DNA from: Acidimicrobiales bacterium
GTDB lineage: Bacteria > Actinomycetota > Acidimicrobiia > Acidimicrobiales > Iamiaceae
Assembly: GCA_030448105.1 (NCBI GenBank)
Contig: JAUJNP010000008.1
Coordinates: 60,424 to 124,423, forward strand
Length of the DNA stretch: 64,000 nucleotides
Direction of reading: 5' to 3'
This document shows positions 52,617 through 61,580 of the stretch, piece by piece (position 1 is the stretch's first letter; every line of letters starts with the position of its first letter). Under the pieces are notes generated by a model, which worked only from the letters and a program-made list of their open reading frames with translations, was not told the origin of the DNA and made no database searches. Position numbers and translations under genes: made by a program.

Positions 52617-52835
52617 ATGCTCGTCGTGTTCTGCGCCGTATCGTCCTTCCTCGCCACCCGGCGGCCCCCCGGCCCCCTCGACCGCCAGGCTGGCCAGGCG
52701 ACCTCCGAGTACGCCCTGGTGCTGCTGGGCGCGGCCACCGTGGCCCTCATGTTGCTGGCCTGGGCCACCAAGTCCGGTGCCATCGGCCGGCTGTTCGACG
52801 CCGTGTTCGACTCGCTGTCGGGCAAGGTGCGATGA
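52617..52835 (+). CDS. Flp-like pilin / DUF4244 protein
   Basis: This 72-residue protein matches DUF4244, the small pilin-like component of actinobacterial tad loci: GQATSEYALVLLGAATVALM with the glutamate five residues after the putative cleavage site, then AWATKSGAIGRLFDAVFDSL. A prepilin peptidase is not in the window. Its stop overlaps the tadE start. Confidence 0.85.
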   Translation: MLVVFCAVSSFLATRRPPGPLDRQAGQATSEYALVLLGAATVALMLLAWATKSGAIGRLFDAVFDSLSGKVR

Positions 52836-53251
52836 GCCTCACCCGGTCGGTCGGGTCCGCCCGGTCCGCCCACCAGCGGGGCCAGCGGCGCGAGGGGGGC
52901 CAGGCCAGCGTCGAGCTGGCCCTGGCCCTGCCTCTCGTCTTCACCGTGGCGCTGCTGATCGTGCAGGTCGGGCTGGTGGTGCGCGACCAGGTGCGGGTGG
53001 TGCAGGCGGCCCGCGAGGGGGCCCGGGCGGCCGCCGTCGACAGCCGCGCTGGCGCCGCCCGCGGCGCCGCCCTCGACAGCGCCGGTCTCGCCGCCGACCG
53101 CACCCGCGTGGCGGTGAGCGGCCGGGGCGGGCCGGGGAGCCGGGTGGTGGTGGAGGTCACCTACCGTGCCCCCACCGACGTGCCCCTGGTGGGCCCGTTG
53201 GTGCCGGAGGTCACCCTGGCCGCCGCCGCTACCATGCGGGTCGAAGGTTGA
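52832..53251 (+). CDS. TadE-like minor pilin
   Basis: This 139-residue protein has the TadE pattern: REGGQASVELALALPLVFTV with the pilin-like E at +5, a hydrophobic helix, and VRVVQAAREGARAAAVD, then a beta-rich C-terminal domain (RVVVEVTYRAPTDVPLVGPL). It is a likely minor pilin. A second TadE/TadG gene, common in related loci, is replaced here by the sortase and surface protein genes. Confidence 0.88.
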   Translation: MSLTRSVGSARSAHQRGQRREGGQASVELALALPLVFTVALLIVQVGLVVRDQVRVVQAAREGARAAAVDSRAGAARGAALDSAGLAADRTRVAVSGRGGPGSRVVVEVTYRAPTDVPLVGPLVPEVTLAAAATMRVEG

Positions 53252-53320
53252 ACGTTCCGCCCGTCCGCCCGGCGAAGAGGTCCCTCGCATGCACCCCGCT
53301 GCCCGCGCCCCGGGCTTGTC

Positions 53321-54016
53321 GTGCTGATCGCCATCGCCCTCGGGCTCCTGGCCGTCACCGTGGTGGCGCTGGTGGCGGTGGCGGGGGTCAACCCGGTCGA
53401 TGCCCTGGTCGACGTGTTGCGCCGGCGTCCATGGGCCCGGCGGGCGCTGAGCGGCGTGGCCGTGGTGATGGCCCTGGTGGCGGTGGGCGTCTTGACGTAT
53501 CCCTTCTGGACCGACGTGTACCAGGACCGGCTCCAGGTCCGCCTCGAGCGCCAGCTCGCCAGTCCCTCCCTGGAGCGGGCCTACCGGACGGGCCGGGTCA
53601 AGACCGGTGACAGCCTCACCCGCCTCAAGATCCCCGCCATCGGCGTCGATGTGGTGGTGGTGGAGGGCACCACCCAGAGCGCGCTGCGGGCGGGAGCCGG
53701 TCACTACCCGGCCACCTCGCTGCCCTGCGCTGACGGCAACGTCGGCATCGCCGGGCACCGCACCACCTACGGCCGCCCGTTCAACCACCTCGACGAGCTG
53801 CACGAGGGTGACGTCGTCATCCTCGAGACCCCGGTGGGGAAGTGCACGTACCGCATGAAGGGCAAGCCCTTCGTGGTGGAGCCGGAGGCCACCTACGTGA
53901 TCGCCCCCACCGACATCTCCCAGCTCACCCTCACCACCTGCCACCCGAAGGGATCGGCGCGCGAGCGGCTGATCGTCCAGGCCGACCGGGTGAGCTCCAC
54001 CATCGAGGGAGCGTGA
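53321..54016 (+). CDS. class E sortase
   Basis: This 231-residue membrane-anchored transpeptidase has an N-terminal helix, a second helix near residues 44-60, and the catalytic set H146 (GIAGHRTTYG), C207 (LTLTTCHPKG) and R214/R216 (SARERL). The TLTTC signature and G-H-R-x-x-x-G agree with class E. It cuts a sorting signal and joins the surface protein to the envelope. GTG 53321 is the start; the next gene overlaps its stop by GTGA. No pentaglycine or LPxTG substrate is obvious in the window. Confidence 0.92.
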   Translation: MLIAIALGLLAVTVVALVAVAGVNPVDALVDVLRRRPWARRALSGVAVVMALVAVGVLTYPFWTDVYQDRLQVRLERQLASPSLERAYRTGRVKTGDSLTRLKIPAIGVDVVVVEGTTQSALRAGAGHYPATSLPCADGNVGIAGHRTTYGRPFNHLDELHEGDVVILETPVGKCTYRMKGKPFVVEPEATYVIAPTDISQLTLTTCHPKGSARERLIVQADRVSSTIEGA

Positions 54017-55359
54017 CCGGCCGCCTCATCGCCACGCTGGCCGCGCTCGTCGCCGCCGGCATCGCCCTGGCGCCGGGGGTGAGCGCCCAGGAGCCCCCCG
54101 AACCGTCGGTGTGGACCGTCACCCTCGACGTCGACCCCGACCAGGTGTTCAGCGTGGCTCCGGAGATCACCGGCAAAGTGACGCACCCCCCGGGCACGGG
54201 CACCGGCACCGTCACCCTCACGCTTAGCCACAGCGACCCCGGTCCGGCCCCTGAGCTCCTCGTGCGGTGCCCGGAGCCCGAGCTGTTGAGCACGGAGATC
54301 AAGGCCGAGCCCACCGCCGCCGAGGAGACAGCGTTCTCCTTCGAGCCGGTCGTCGCGTGCAACGGTCCCTACACCGTGCTGGTCAGCGGGCAGCCCGAAC
54401 CCGAGGTGGGCGAGCCCGCCACCGACTCGGTGGACGTGAAGCTGGCGGTGCCGGCACCGGCGCCGCCTCCGCCCGACTTCACCGAGGTCGACGACGGCGT
54501 GGCCCTCACCTGGGACGCCAGCCGCCTGCCCGACCTGGTGGGCTACCGGCTGCAGCGCGACGGCGCCGGGGGGGCCGAACCGAAGGCATGGACCTTCGGA
54601 CCCACGGTGACCTCGTTCCGCGACCGGGCCGCTCCCGGCGACTACACCTACCGCCTGCAGGTGCTGCGCTGGGGCGCCGGCGGGCCCGGCTCTCTGACGG
54701 TGGTGGCGTCGCCCCCTTCGGCGGCCTCGCCCACCGTCACCGTGTCGCCTGGCCCCCGGCCCCCGGCCGGCACCACCCCGCCCACGGGCGACCCGAGCCC
54801 GAGCCGCAACCCGGGCGGCCTGCCGAGCCCGAGCCCGAGCCCTAGCACGAGCCCGAGCCCCGGTCCCGGTCTGGTGCCCTCCCGGCCATCGCCGCCGGCC
54901 CGACCCGCCCCTGGACCGGTCACCTCGTTGACGCTGCCCGGTCGCCGCTTCCCCCTGCCCAGCCCGTTACGGCGCCCCGGCACGGCCACGACCGTCGACC
55001 GCGGGTTCCAGTCGACCCTGCCGTACGATCCCGAGCCCGGTGAAGAGGAAGCGGTGGAAGCCGAGCCCCTCCCCAAGGGCCGGGTGGTCCAGCGCTACGA
55101 CGAGGCCCCCCGGCCCGGGCTGGTCGTCCCCATGGCCATCGCCCTCCTGCTGTTCTCAATGGCGGCCCACATCCGCTACCTGATCCACCAGGCGGCCCAG
55201 CCGGCGCCGGCGACGGCCGTCGAGGGGCTGGCCGTCTCCGAGCCCGGCCCCGCGCCGCCGGTCGCCTCTGCGCCCGCACCCGCGCCGGTACCTGGACCGA
55301 CCTACGACCGGTGGATGGAGGATCTCGACGCCGTCGATCCCGCCCTCGGCCGGCGCTGA
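54013..55359 (+). CDS. membrane-anchored surface protein downstream of sortase
   Basis: This 448-residue protein has a signal peptide (LIATLAALVAAGIALAPGVSA), a first beta domain with paired cysteines (ELLVRCPEPE and VVACNGPYTV), a fibronectin-like domain (ALTWDASRLPDLVGYRLQRD, DYTYRLQVLRW), a long proline/serine/threonine-rich stalk, a membrane helix near residue 375-395 (VVPMAIALLLFSMAAHIRYL) and a cytoplasmic tail of about 60 residues. It shows no LPxTG or LAxTG motif. The GTGA overlap with the sortase gene implies they act together. Confidence 0.75.
   Translation: MTGRLIATLAALVAAGIALAPGVSAQEPPEPSVWTVTLDVDPDQVFSVAPEITGKVTHPPGTGTGTVTLTLSHSDPGPAPELLVRCPEPELLSTEIKAEPTAAEETAFSFEPVVACNGPYTVLVSGQPEPEVGEPATDSVDVKLAVPAPAPPPPDFTEVDDGVALTWDASRLPDLVGYRLQRDGAGGAEPKAWTFGPTVTSFRDRAAPGDYTYRLQVLRWGAGGPGSLTVVASPPSAASPTVTVSPGPRPPAGTTPPTGDPSPSRNPGGLPSPSPSPSTSPSPGPGLVPSRPSPPARPAPGPVTSLTLPGRRFPLPSPLRRPGTATTVDRGFQSTLPYDPEPGEEEAVEAEPLPKGRVVQRYDEAPRPGLVVPMAIALLLFSMAAHIRYLIHQAAQPAPATAVEGLAVSEPGPAPPVASAPAPAPVPGPTYDRWMEDLDAVDPALGRR
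54791..54865 (+). repeat. hexamer-like GAGCCC repeats coding the PS stalk
   Basis: Irregular copies of GAGCCC encode the proline/serine stalk of the surface protein. They are low-complexity and prone to length change by slippage. Confidence 0.7.
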
Positions 55360-55371
55360 CCGGCTGGGCGT

Positions 55372-57663
55372 TCAGCCGAGGATGGTGGCGAGGAGGGCGG
55401 CGGCGCCGGCCTTGTCGAGGGGCTCGTTGAGGTTGCCGCACTTGGGGGACTGCACGCACGAGGGGCAGCCGTGGTCGCACCCGCAGCTCCGCAGCACCTC
55501 GAGGGTGGCGGCGAGGTGGCGGTCGGCGGCGGCGTAGCCGAGCTCGGACACGCCTGCCCCGCCCGGGTAGCCGTCGTGGATGAAGACAGTGGGCCCGCCG
55601 GTGTCGTCGAGCCACGGGATCGAGACTCCGCCCACGTCCCAGCGGTCGCAGATGGCGAAGAGGGGCAGGATCCCGATGGCGGCGTGCTCCCCGGCGTGCA
55701 GCGTGCCGGGCACGGCGGCAGAGGCCACACCGGCCGCTACCAACAGGGCGGGGTCGATCACGTACCAGAACGAGCGGGTGACGAGGCAGCTCGGCGGCAG
55801 GTCGAGGTCGACCAGGCCGAGCGCCTCGCCGCTGAACGCGTCATGGCGCTGGTAGCCGGTGACCCGGGCGGTGACCTCCACCGTGCCGAGGTGCAGCTCG
55901 GCCCGACCGACCGGCCGGCTCACCTCGTCGTCGAGCACGGCGATGGTGGTGGTGGTGCGGGTCTGGGTGTACTCGTCGGCGGCGGTGGGCACCACGATGG
56001 CGGCCCGGTCCTCGACGTCGAGAGTCTCCACCCGGTAGGCCCGCCCCTGGTGGAGGTAGACCGCCCCCGGATGCACGAGGGAAGGGGCGCGGCTCTCCTC
56101 GACAGTGCCGACCAGGGTGCCGTCGGGCAGGGCGATGCGGTACTCGCACGACGACCCGCTGCGCAGCCCCACGCCGTGGGACGGGAACCCCCGGGCCGCC
56201 CACACCGCCTTGACGTCGTGGCCCCGCGGGGAGGGTCGCACCCGGAGCTTGAGGCGGTCGTCGACCACCAGTCGGCGCACCCCGTCGGCCAGGTCGGCGT
56301 GGTCCCACCAGGCGTCGTCGTGGGGGGTCAGCGGTGACTCGAAGGCGGCGCAGGCCAGGTGGGCGTCGAGCACGAACGGGTTGGACGGGTTGACCACCGC
56401 CGGCTCGGGCGGGCGGGTGAACACCTCGGAGGGGTGGGCGATGAGGTACTGGTCGAGGGCGTCGTCGCCGGCCACCAGCACCGCCAGAGAGCGCTGCTGC
56501 TCCCGGCCCGCCCGCCCCGCCTGCTGCCACAGGGAGGCGATGGTGCCGGGGAAGCCGTCCAGCACGCAGGCGTCGAGGCCCCCGATGTCGACGCCCAGCT
56601 CGAGCGCCGAGGTGGCCACCACCCCCCGGAGGGTGCCGGCGGACAGCTCGGCTTCGATCTGGCGCCGCTCGTCGGCCAGGTAGCCGCCCCGGTACGGCGC
56701 CACCGCCCCCGCCAGGGCGTCGGGCAGGAGGCGGCGGACCTCGGCGGCGACCACCTCGGTGCCCCGCCGGCTACGGCAGAAGGCGATGGTGCGGTGGTCG
56801 GCCGCCACCAGCCCGGCCATGAGGCGGGCGGTGACCCGGTTGGCTGACACCCGCGCTCCCGAGCCGGCGTCGACCAGGGGCGGGTTCCAGAGCGCCACCA
56901 TGCGCTCGCCGCGGGGGGAACCGTCGTCGATGACCTCCTCCACCGGCAGCCCGCAGAGCGCGGAGGCCAGCCGGCCGGGCTCGCCGATGGTGGCGGAGGC
57001 GAACACGAAGGTGGGGGACGAGCCGTAATGGGCGCACAGCCGCCGGAGCCGGCGCAGCAGGTGGGCGACGTGGCTGCCGAAGATGCCCCGCAGAGTGTGC
57101 AGCTCGTCGAGCACGACGTAGCGGAGCCGCATGAGGAAGGTGGCCCACCGCTCGTGGTGGGGGAGGATCCCGCAGTGGAGCATCTCCGGGTTGGTGAGCA
57201 CCACGGTGGCGTGCCGGCGGGCCCACGTGCGCTCCTCGGGGCCGGCGTCGCCGTCGTAGGCGGCGGCCACCAGGCCGGGCAGGTCCAGGGCGCCCAGGCC
57301 TCGGAGTTGGTCGCGGGCCAGGGCCTTGGTGGGGAAAACGCACAGGGCGGTGCCGGGGCGCACCGGGTCGGCCACCGCCTCGGCGATCGGCACCTGGAAG
57401 CACAGGGACTTGCCCGACGCCGTGCCGCTGGCCACCGCCACCGAGCGGCCCGCCCGGGCCAGGTCGATGGCGGTGGCCTGGTGGGTCCACAGCGGGGGTA
57501 GCGCCAGGCGGGCGGCCACTGCGGGCGGCAGCGGTGCGCCCAGCTCGGCGGTGCGGGACGGGCGGGCGGGGAGGCGCTCGAGGTGGACGAGGCCGGCGTC
57601 GCCGGTGGCGGAGTCGAGGGCGCCGAGCAGCGAGTCGAGCGGGGCGTCGGTGGTGATGGTCAT
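55372..57663 (-). CDS. DEAD/DEAH helicase, MrfA-like with C-terminal zinc site (DUF1998)
   Basis: This 763-residue protein has a superfamily 2 helicase core: LWTHQATAIDLARAGRSVAV, Walker A SGTASGKS, DELH, SATIGEP, and motif VI QQAGRAGR. A long C-terminal region ends with four cysteines in SCGCDHGCPSCVQSPKCGN, the DUF1998 zinc-binding motif of MrfA-type mitomycin-repair helicases. It is likely a DNA repair helicase. ATG 57663 is the start by homology. Rv3649, a relative, lies near topA in mycobacteria. Confidence 0.9.
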   Translation of the reverse strand: MTITTDAPLDSLLGALDSATGDAGLVHLERLPARPSRTAELGAPLPPAVAARLALPPLWTHQATAIDLARAGRSVAVASGTASGKSLCFQVPIAEAVADPVRPGTALCVFPTKALARDQLRGLGALDLPGLVAAAYDGDAGPEERTWARRHATVVLTNPEMLHCGILPHHERWATFLMRLRYVVLDELHTLRGIFGSHVAHLLRRLRRLCAHYGSSPTFVFASATIGEPGRLASALCGLPVEEVIDDGSPRGERMVALWNPPLVDAGSGARVSANRVTARLMAGLVAADHRTIAFCRSRRGTEVVAAEVRRLLPDALAGAVAPYRGGYLADERRQIEAELSAGTLRGVVATSALELGVDIGGLDACVLDGFPGTIASLWQQAGRAGREQQRSLAVLVAGDDALDQYLIAHPSEVFTRPPEPAVVNPSNPFVLDAHLACAAFESPLTPHDDAWWDHADLADGVRRLVVDDRLKLRVRPSPRGHDVKAVWAARGFPSHGVGLRSGSSCEYRIALPDGTLVGTVEESRAPSLVHPGAVYLHQGRAYRVETLDVEDRAAIVVPTAADEYTQTRTTTTIAVLDDEVSRPVGRAELHLGTVEVTARVTGYQRHDAFSGEALGLVDLDLPPSCLVTRSFWYVIDPALLVAAGVASAAVPGTLHAGEHAAIGILPLFAICDRWDVGGVSIPWLDDTGGPTVFIHDGYPGGAGVSELGYAAADRHLAATLEVLRSCGCDHGCPSCVQSPKCGNLNEPLDKAGAAALLATILG

Positions 57664-57812
57664 GGCGGTCCCAGGCAGCGAGAGGCGACTCGCGGTTGTG
57701 AGCCTAGTTCCGCCGGCGTAATTACCGCCGTGTGAGACGGGGCGGATCACCAGCCCCGCGAGGTGAAGGTGTACCTTTTACGCGGGAATCCCCTGCCCAG
57801 GAGCGCGTCACG

Positions 57813-58154
57813 TTGATCGACCTCGGTCTCGAACGGTCTGATCGGGACGGCTGGGCGGTCCTCTCCGTCGCCGGGGAGGTCGACGTGGCCACCGCCCCCC
57901 GGTTGCGGGAGCAGCTCATCGAGCTGGTGAATGAAGGCCAGTACCGGATCGTGGTCGACCTCGAGGCGGTCGAGTTCCTCGACTCCACGGGCCTCGGCGT
58001 CCTGGTGGGTGCGCTGAAGCGGGTGCGCACCTATGACGGTGAGCTGGCGCTGGTCTGCACCGAGTCGCGCATCCTGAAGGTGTTCGAGATCACCGGCCTC
58101 ACCAAGGTGTTCCCGATGCACCGGTCCGTCGACGAGGCCGTCGCGGCCGTCTGA
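57813..58154 (+). CDS. STAS-domain anti-sigma factor antagonist
   Basis: This 113-residue protein is a SpoIIAA/RsbV-like antagonist, with the phosphorylatable serine in [14 protein letters not shown]. The family start fits TTG 57813, with AGGAG ten bases before; the longer ORF from 57732 would add unrelated sequence. The 149-base gap to the helicase gene contains a near-palindrome, GGCGTAATTACCGCC, at about 57714-57728. It is followed after eight bases by the likely cognate kinase. Confidence 0.92.
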   Translation: MIDLGLERSDRDGWAVLSVAGEVDVATAPRLREQLIELVNEGQYRIVVDLEAVEFLDSTGLGVLVGALKRVRTYDGELALVCTESRILKVFEITGLTKVFPMHRSVDEAVAAV

Positions 58155-58162
58155 CCAGGGCC

Positions 58163-58612
58163 GTGTCCGAGGTCGTCGAGCTAGAGATCCCGGCTCGGCC
58201 GGAGTTCCTCTCGTTGGCCCGCCTGCTCGTGACCGCGGCGGCCGCCCACGATCCGCTCTTCCCCGAGGACCGCCTCGACGATCTACGCCTGTCGGTGTCC
58301 GAGGCGTGCACCAACGCCATCGAGGCCCACACCGCAGCGGCGGTGGAGGAGCCGGCGGACGAGGGGGCCGACAGCATCCGCATCCGTTGCCTGCTCGACA
58401 CCGAGCGGGTGGCGGTGGAGGTCACCGACCACGGCGGCGGGTTCGACCCCGGCGCCCTCGCCGCCCACCCACCCGTGACCGACCCCGCCCGGCTCGACTT
58501 CGAGCGGGGCCTGGGCATCCCCCTCATCCGCATCCTCACCGACGAGGTGGAGTTCCGCCCCTCCCCCCAAGGCACCATGGTCCGCATGGTCCTCCACGCC
58601 GTCTCCATCTGA
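58163..58612 (+). CDS. RsbW/SpoIIAB-like anti-sigma serine kinase
   Basis: This 149-residue protein is a GHKL ATPase of the anti-sigma kinase family. The N box is in LSVSEACTNAIEAHT, the G1 box is VTDHGGGFDPG, and RGLGIPLIRILTDEVEF contains the G2-like region. It would bind and inhibit a SigF/SigB-like sigma factor and phosphorylate the STAS protein upstream. No such sigma gene is in the immediate neighbourhood. Confidence 0.9.
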   Translation: MSEVVELEIPARPEFLSLARLLVTAAAAHDPLFPEDRLDDLRLSVSEACTNAIEAHTAAAVEEPADEGADSIRIRCLLDTERVAVEVTDHGGGFDPGALAAHPPVTDPARLDFERGLGIPLIRILTDEVEFRPSPQGTMVRMVLHAVSI

Positions 58613-58633
58613 ACCTCGAAGCGCACCCGCTCC

Positions 58634-59200
58634 TCAGGGCAGCCTCGGCTGCGGGACGCCGACGGCGGCGAGCCAGACGTCGGCCTCGCGAGGGGTGCGG
58701 AGGCGGACGAAGCGGAGCGACGACAGGGCCGGGTCGGCGGCGGCGGCCAGGTAGCGCTCACGGTGCTTGGCGTGGTTCGTCCACGCCCAGCGGATGATCG
58801 AGCGCTGCGGGTCCCGTGACAGGAGGTTGCGCCACGACTCCCGGTTCCCGTTCCAGAGCTCGGTGCGGCGAAGCACCCGGCCGAGGCTGCGCCGGGTGAT
58901 CCGGGCCATCACCCTCCAGCGGGAGTAGTCGAGCACCACCACGGTGTCGGCTCGGGCCCACACCAGGTCGCGCACCGCCCGGTAGTTGCCGTCGACCACC
59001 CAGCTGTCGCCGGCGACCACCTCGGCCACGGTCGCCCGGAAGTCCTCGGTGGGCAGTTCGGTCCAGGCGGGCAGGTGGAAGAGGGCGTCGAGCTCGACCC
59101 ACGGCACGCCGAGGCGCCCGGCCAGCCGGCGCCCGAAGGTGGATTTCCCCGAACCCGAGTTGCCGGTGACCGACACCCGCCGGATCGCCCCGCCCGTCAC
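58634..59200 (-). CDS. P-loop adenylate-kinase-like NTPase
   Basis: This 188-residue protein begins with strand RRVSVTGNSGSGKSTFGRRL, a Walker A loop, then VELDALFHLPAW and WVVDGNY, as in topology-modulation/FlaR-type P-loop kinases. The second half has an arginine-rich lid (RVMARITRRSLGRVLRRTEL). GTG 59200 is preferred, with AAGGGTGG upstream. Family members are small-molecule kinases of uncertain substrate. It is convergent with the anti-sigma kinase gene and divergent from nhaA. Confidence 0.82.
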   Translation of the reverse strand: MTGGAIRRVSVTGNSGSGKSTFGRRLAGRLGVPWVELDALFHLPAWTELPTEDFRATVAEVVAGDSWVVDGNYRAVRDLVWARADTVVVLDYSRWRVMARITRRSLGRVLRRTELWNGNRESWRNLLSRDPQRSIIRWAWTNHAKHRERYLAAAADPALSSLRFVRLRTPREADVWLAAVGVPQPRLP

Positions 59201-59348
59201 CGTCCCACCCTTCACCGCCCGCCCGGCCACCGGTCCGACGGTACCGCCGGGCCGGGTAGCCTCGGTCACCGCAGGGCAACTGAGACGAACGGTGTGCCGG
59301 GAAGCCTGGTCGGCGAGCGACCTCGCCGATCCCGAACGGAGCACCCTC

Positions 59349-60686
59349 ATGTCCTCGCCCGCAGGCACCGGCCGGCACACCTGGCTCGACAGCGACCGCC
59401 GTCTGGCCCGGCTGTTCGCCCGCCCCGTCCAACGGTTCCTCGACACCGAGGCGGCGGGCGGCATCCTGCTGCTGGCGGCGACGGTGGTGGCCCTGGCGTG
59501 GGCCAACTCGCCGTGGCGGGCGGGGTACGAGGCGCTGTTCACCACCCGCATCGGCCTCTCGATCGGCACCTTCCGCCTGCAGGAGGACATCACCCACTGG
59601 ATCAACGACGCCCTGATGGCGCTGTTCTTCTTCGTGGTCGGCCTGGAGATCAAGCGGGAGTGGGTGGCCGGGGAGCTGCGCGACCGGAGGGCGGCCGCCC
59701 TGCCGGTGGTCGCCGCCGTGGGCGGGATGGCCGTTCCCGCCCTGCTCTACCTGGCGGTGAACGCCGGCGGCGACGGGGCCGACGGCTGGGGGATCCCCAT
59801 GGCCACCGACATCGCCTTCGCCCTCGGCGTGGTGGCCGTCCTCGGCCGGCGGGTGCCGGCCAGCCTCAAGCTGTTCCTCCTCACGCTGGCCATCGTCGAC
59901 GACATCGGGGCCATCGTCGTGATCGCGGTCGTGTACTCCGGCGCCATCGCCCTCGGCTGGCTGGCCGGGGCGGTGGCGGCCGTGGCCGCGGTGATGGTGC
60001 TGCGCCGGGTCCACGTGACCAACCACGCCGTGTACGTGGGGCTGGGGGTGGGCCTGTGGCTGTGCGTGTTCGAGTCGGGCGTGCACGCCACCATCGCCGG
60101 GGTGGTGATGGGCCTGCTCACCCCGGCCACGCCGTTCCAGGCCGAGCTCGAGGCCGAGGAGATCGTGGACACCCTCGAGGGCCAGGCCGAGCTGTCCGCG
60201 GACGACGTGCGGCGGGTGTCGTTCCTCATCCGAGCCTCGGTGCCCCTGACCGAGCAGCTCGAGTCCGGGCTGCACCCCTGGACCAGCTACCTCGTCGTGC
60301 CGCTGTTCGCCCTGGCCAACGCCGGGGTGCGCCTCGACGGCCAGGCGCTGACCTCGCCGGGCCCGGTGGCGCTGGGGGTGGTGGTCGGCCTGGTCGCCGG
60401 CAAGACCCTCGGCGTCGCCGGCGCCGCCTGGCTGGCCACCCGGTTCGGGGTGGCCCAGCTCCCGCCCGGGGTGCGGTGGAGCCAGCTGCTCGGGGTGGCG
60501 GCGCTCGCCGGCATCGGCTTCACCGTGTCGCTGTTCGTGGCCGGGCTGGCCTTCGACGACCCCGGCGACGTCCGCGACGAGGCCAAGGTCGGCATCCTGG
60601 TGGCGTCGGTCCTCGCCGCCGCCCTCGGCGCGACCGTCCTGAGCCTCGCCGGACGGCGACGCCCCGATCGCTACGACGTCCGCTGA
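59349..60686 (+). CDS. nhaA: Na+/H+ antiporter NhaA
   Basis: This 445-residue membrane antiporter exports sodium in exchange for protons. It has eleven or twelve helices and the family motifs FFFVVGLEIKREWVAGELRD, PMATDIAFALGVVAVLG and TLAIVDDIGAIVVIAV, the last with the adjacent aspartates of the ion site. ATG 59349 is preceded by GGAGCA. Residues 1-30 are a variable extension. Confidence 0.95.
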   Translation: MSSPAGTGRHTWLDSDRRLARLFARPVQRFLDTEAAGGILLLAATVVALAWANSPWRAGYEALFTTRIGLSIGTFRLQEDITHWINDALMALFFFVVGLEIKREWVAGELRDRRAAALPVVAAVGGMAVPALLYLAVNAGGDGADGWGIPMATDIAFALGVVAVLGRRVPASLKLFLLTLAIVDDIGAIVVIAVVYSGAIALGWLAGAVAAVAAVMVLRRVHVTNHAVYVGLGVGLWLCVFESGVHATIAGVVMGLLTPATPFQAELEAEEIVDTLEGQAELSADDVRRVSFLIRASVPLTEQLESGLHPWTSYLVVPLFALANAGVRLDGQALTSPGPVALGVVVGLVAGKTLGVAGAAWLATRFGVAQLPPGVRWSQLLGVAALAGIGFTVSLFVAGLAFDDPGDVRDEAKVGILVASVLAAALGATVLSLAGRRRPDRYDVR

Positions 60687-60736
60687 CCCACCCCCCGCCC
60701 TGACCGACGGCGCCTTCGTCGCCGACCGGTAACTTC

Positions 60737-61525
60737 ATGGCCATGAGCGAGTTCACCTCCTACCCCGCCGGCACCCCGTCATGGGTGGACCTCATGCCGA
60801 GCGACCCGGCCGCGGCCCGCTCCTTCTACGAGGACCTGTTCGGCTGGGAGGTCGAGGTGCAGGGCGAGGACATGGGCCACTACGGCATGGCCCGCGTGCG
60901 GGGCAAGGCGGTGGCCGGCATCGGGGGCGCGCCCCAGCCGGGCATGCCCCTGGCGTGGACGACCTACCTGGCCACCGACGACGTCGACGCCTCCGCCGCC
61001 CGCATCACCGAGGCCGGCGGCACGGTGATGATGCCGCCCATGGACATCTCCGACCAGGGGCGCATGGCGATCGCCCTCGACCCGGGCGGCGCCGCCTTCG
61101 GGCTCTGGCAGGCCGGGCGCCACCACGGCGCCGAGCTGGCCAACGAGCCCGTGTCCCTGGTGTGGAGCGAGCTGCTCGCGCCCGACCTCGACGCCGCCTG
61201 CGCCTTCTACGAGAAGGTCTTCGGCTACGTCTACGAAGCCCCGCCGATGGGCGGCGAGGACATGGACTACCGCATGTTCAAGCTCGGCGACCACGAGCTG
61301 GGCGGCATGACCGGCCTGCCCTCCCCCGAGGTGGCGCCCCACTGGGGTCTGTACTTCGCGGTGGCCGACACCGACGCGGTCGTCGACCAGGCGCGGGCGC
61401 TCGGCGCCACCATCGACCGCGAGCCGATGGACTCCCCTTACGGCCGCCAGGCGACGATCACCGACCCCCAGGGCGCCACCTTCAGCCTCATTGGCTACGC
61501 CGGCGATGAGGTGGCCGACACCTAG
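60737..61525 (+). CDS. tandem VOC-fold protein (Rv0577/TB27.3-like)
   Basis: This 262-residue protein has two vicinal oxygen chelate domains. The first opens PSWVDLMPSDPAAARSFYED with LFGWEVE, the second SLVWSELLAPDLDAACAFYE with VFGYVYE; each closes with a DPxGAxFxL strand. It matches mycobacterial Rv0577 in length and order. Members may bind pterins or act as glyoxalase-like enzymes; no specific reaction can be assigned. ATG 60743 is an alternative start two codons on. Confidence 0.9.
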   Translation: MAMSEFTSYPAGTPSWVDLMPSDPAAARSFYEDLFGWEVEVQGEDMGHYGMARVRGKAVAGIGGAPQPGMPLAWTTYLATDDVDASAARITEAGGTVMMPPMDISDQGRMAIALDPGGAAFGLWQAGRHHGAELANEPVSLVWSELLAPDLDAACAFYEKVFGYVYEAPPMGGEDMDYRMFKLGDHELGGMTGLPSPEVAPHWGLYFAVADTDAVVDQARALGATIDREPMDSPYGRQATITDPQGATFSLIGYAGDEVADT

Positions 61526-61580
61526 CGCCGAGCGGACGGGTGTTTGACAGGTAGGCGCGGATGCTCTTTACCTATGCCGC

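Noticed and set aside
59075..60703. Long plus-strand reading of 542 residues overlapping nhaA
   Set aside because: It is an arginine/glycine-rich shadow frame of nhaA; NhaA motifs are all in the other frame.
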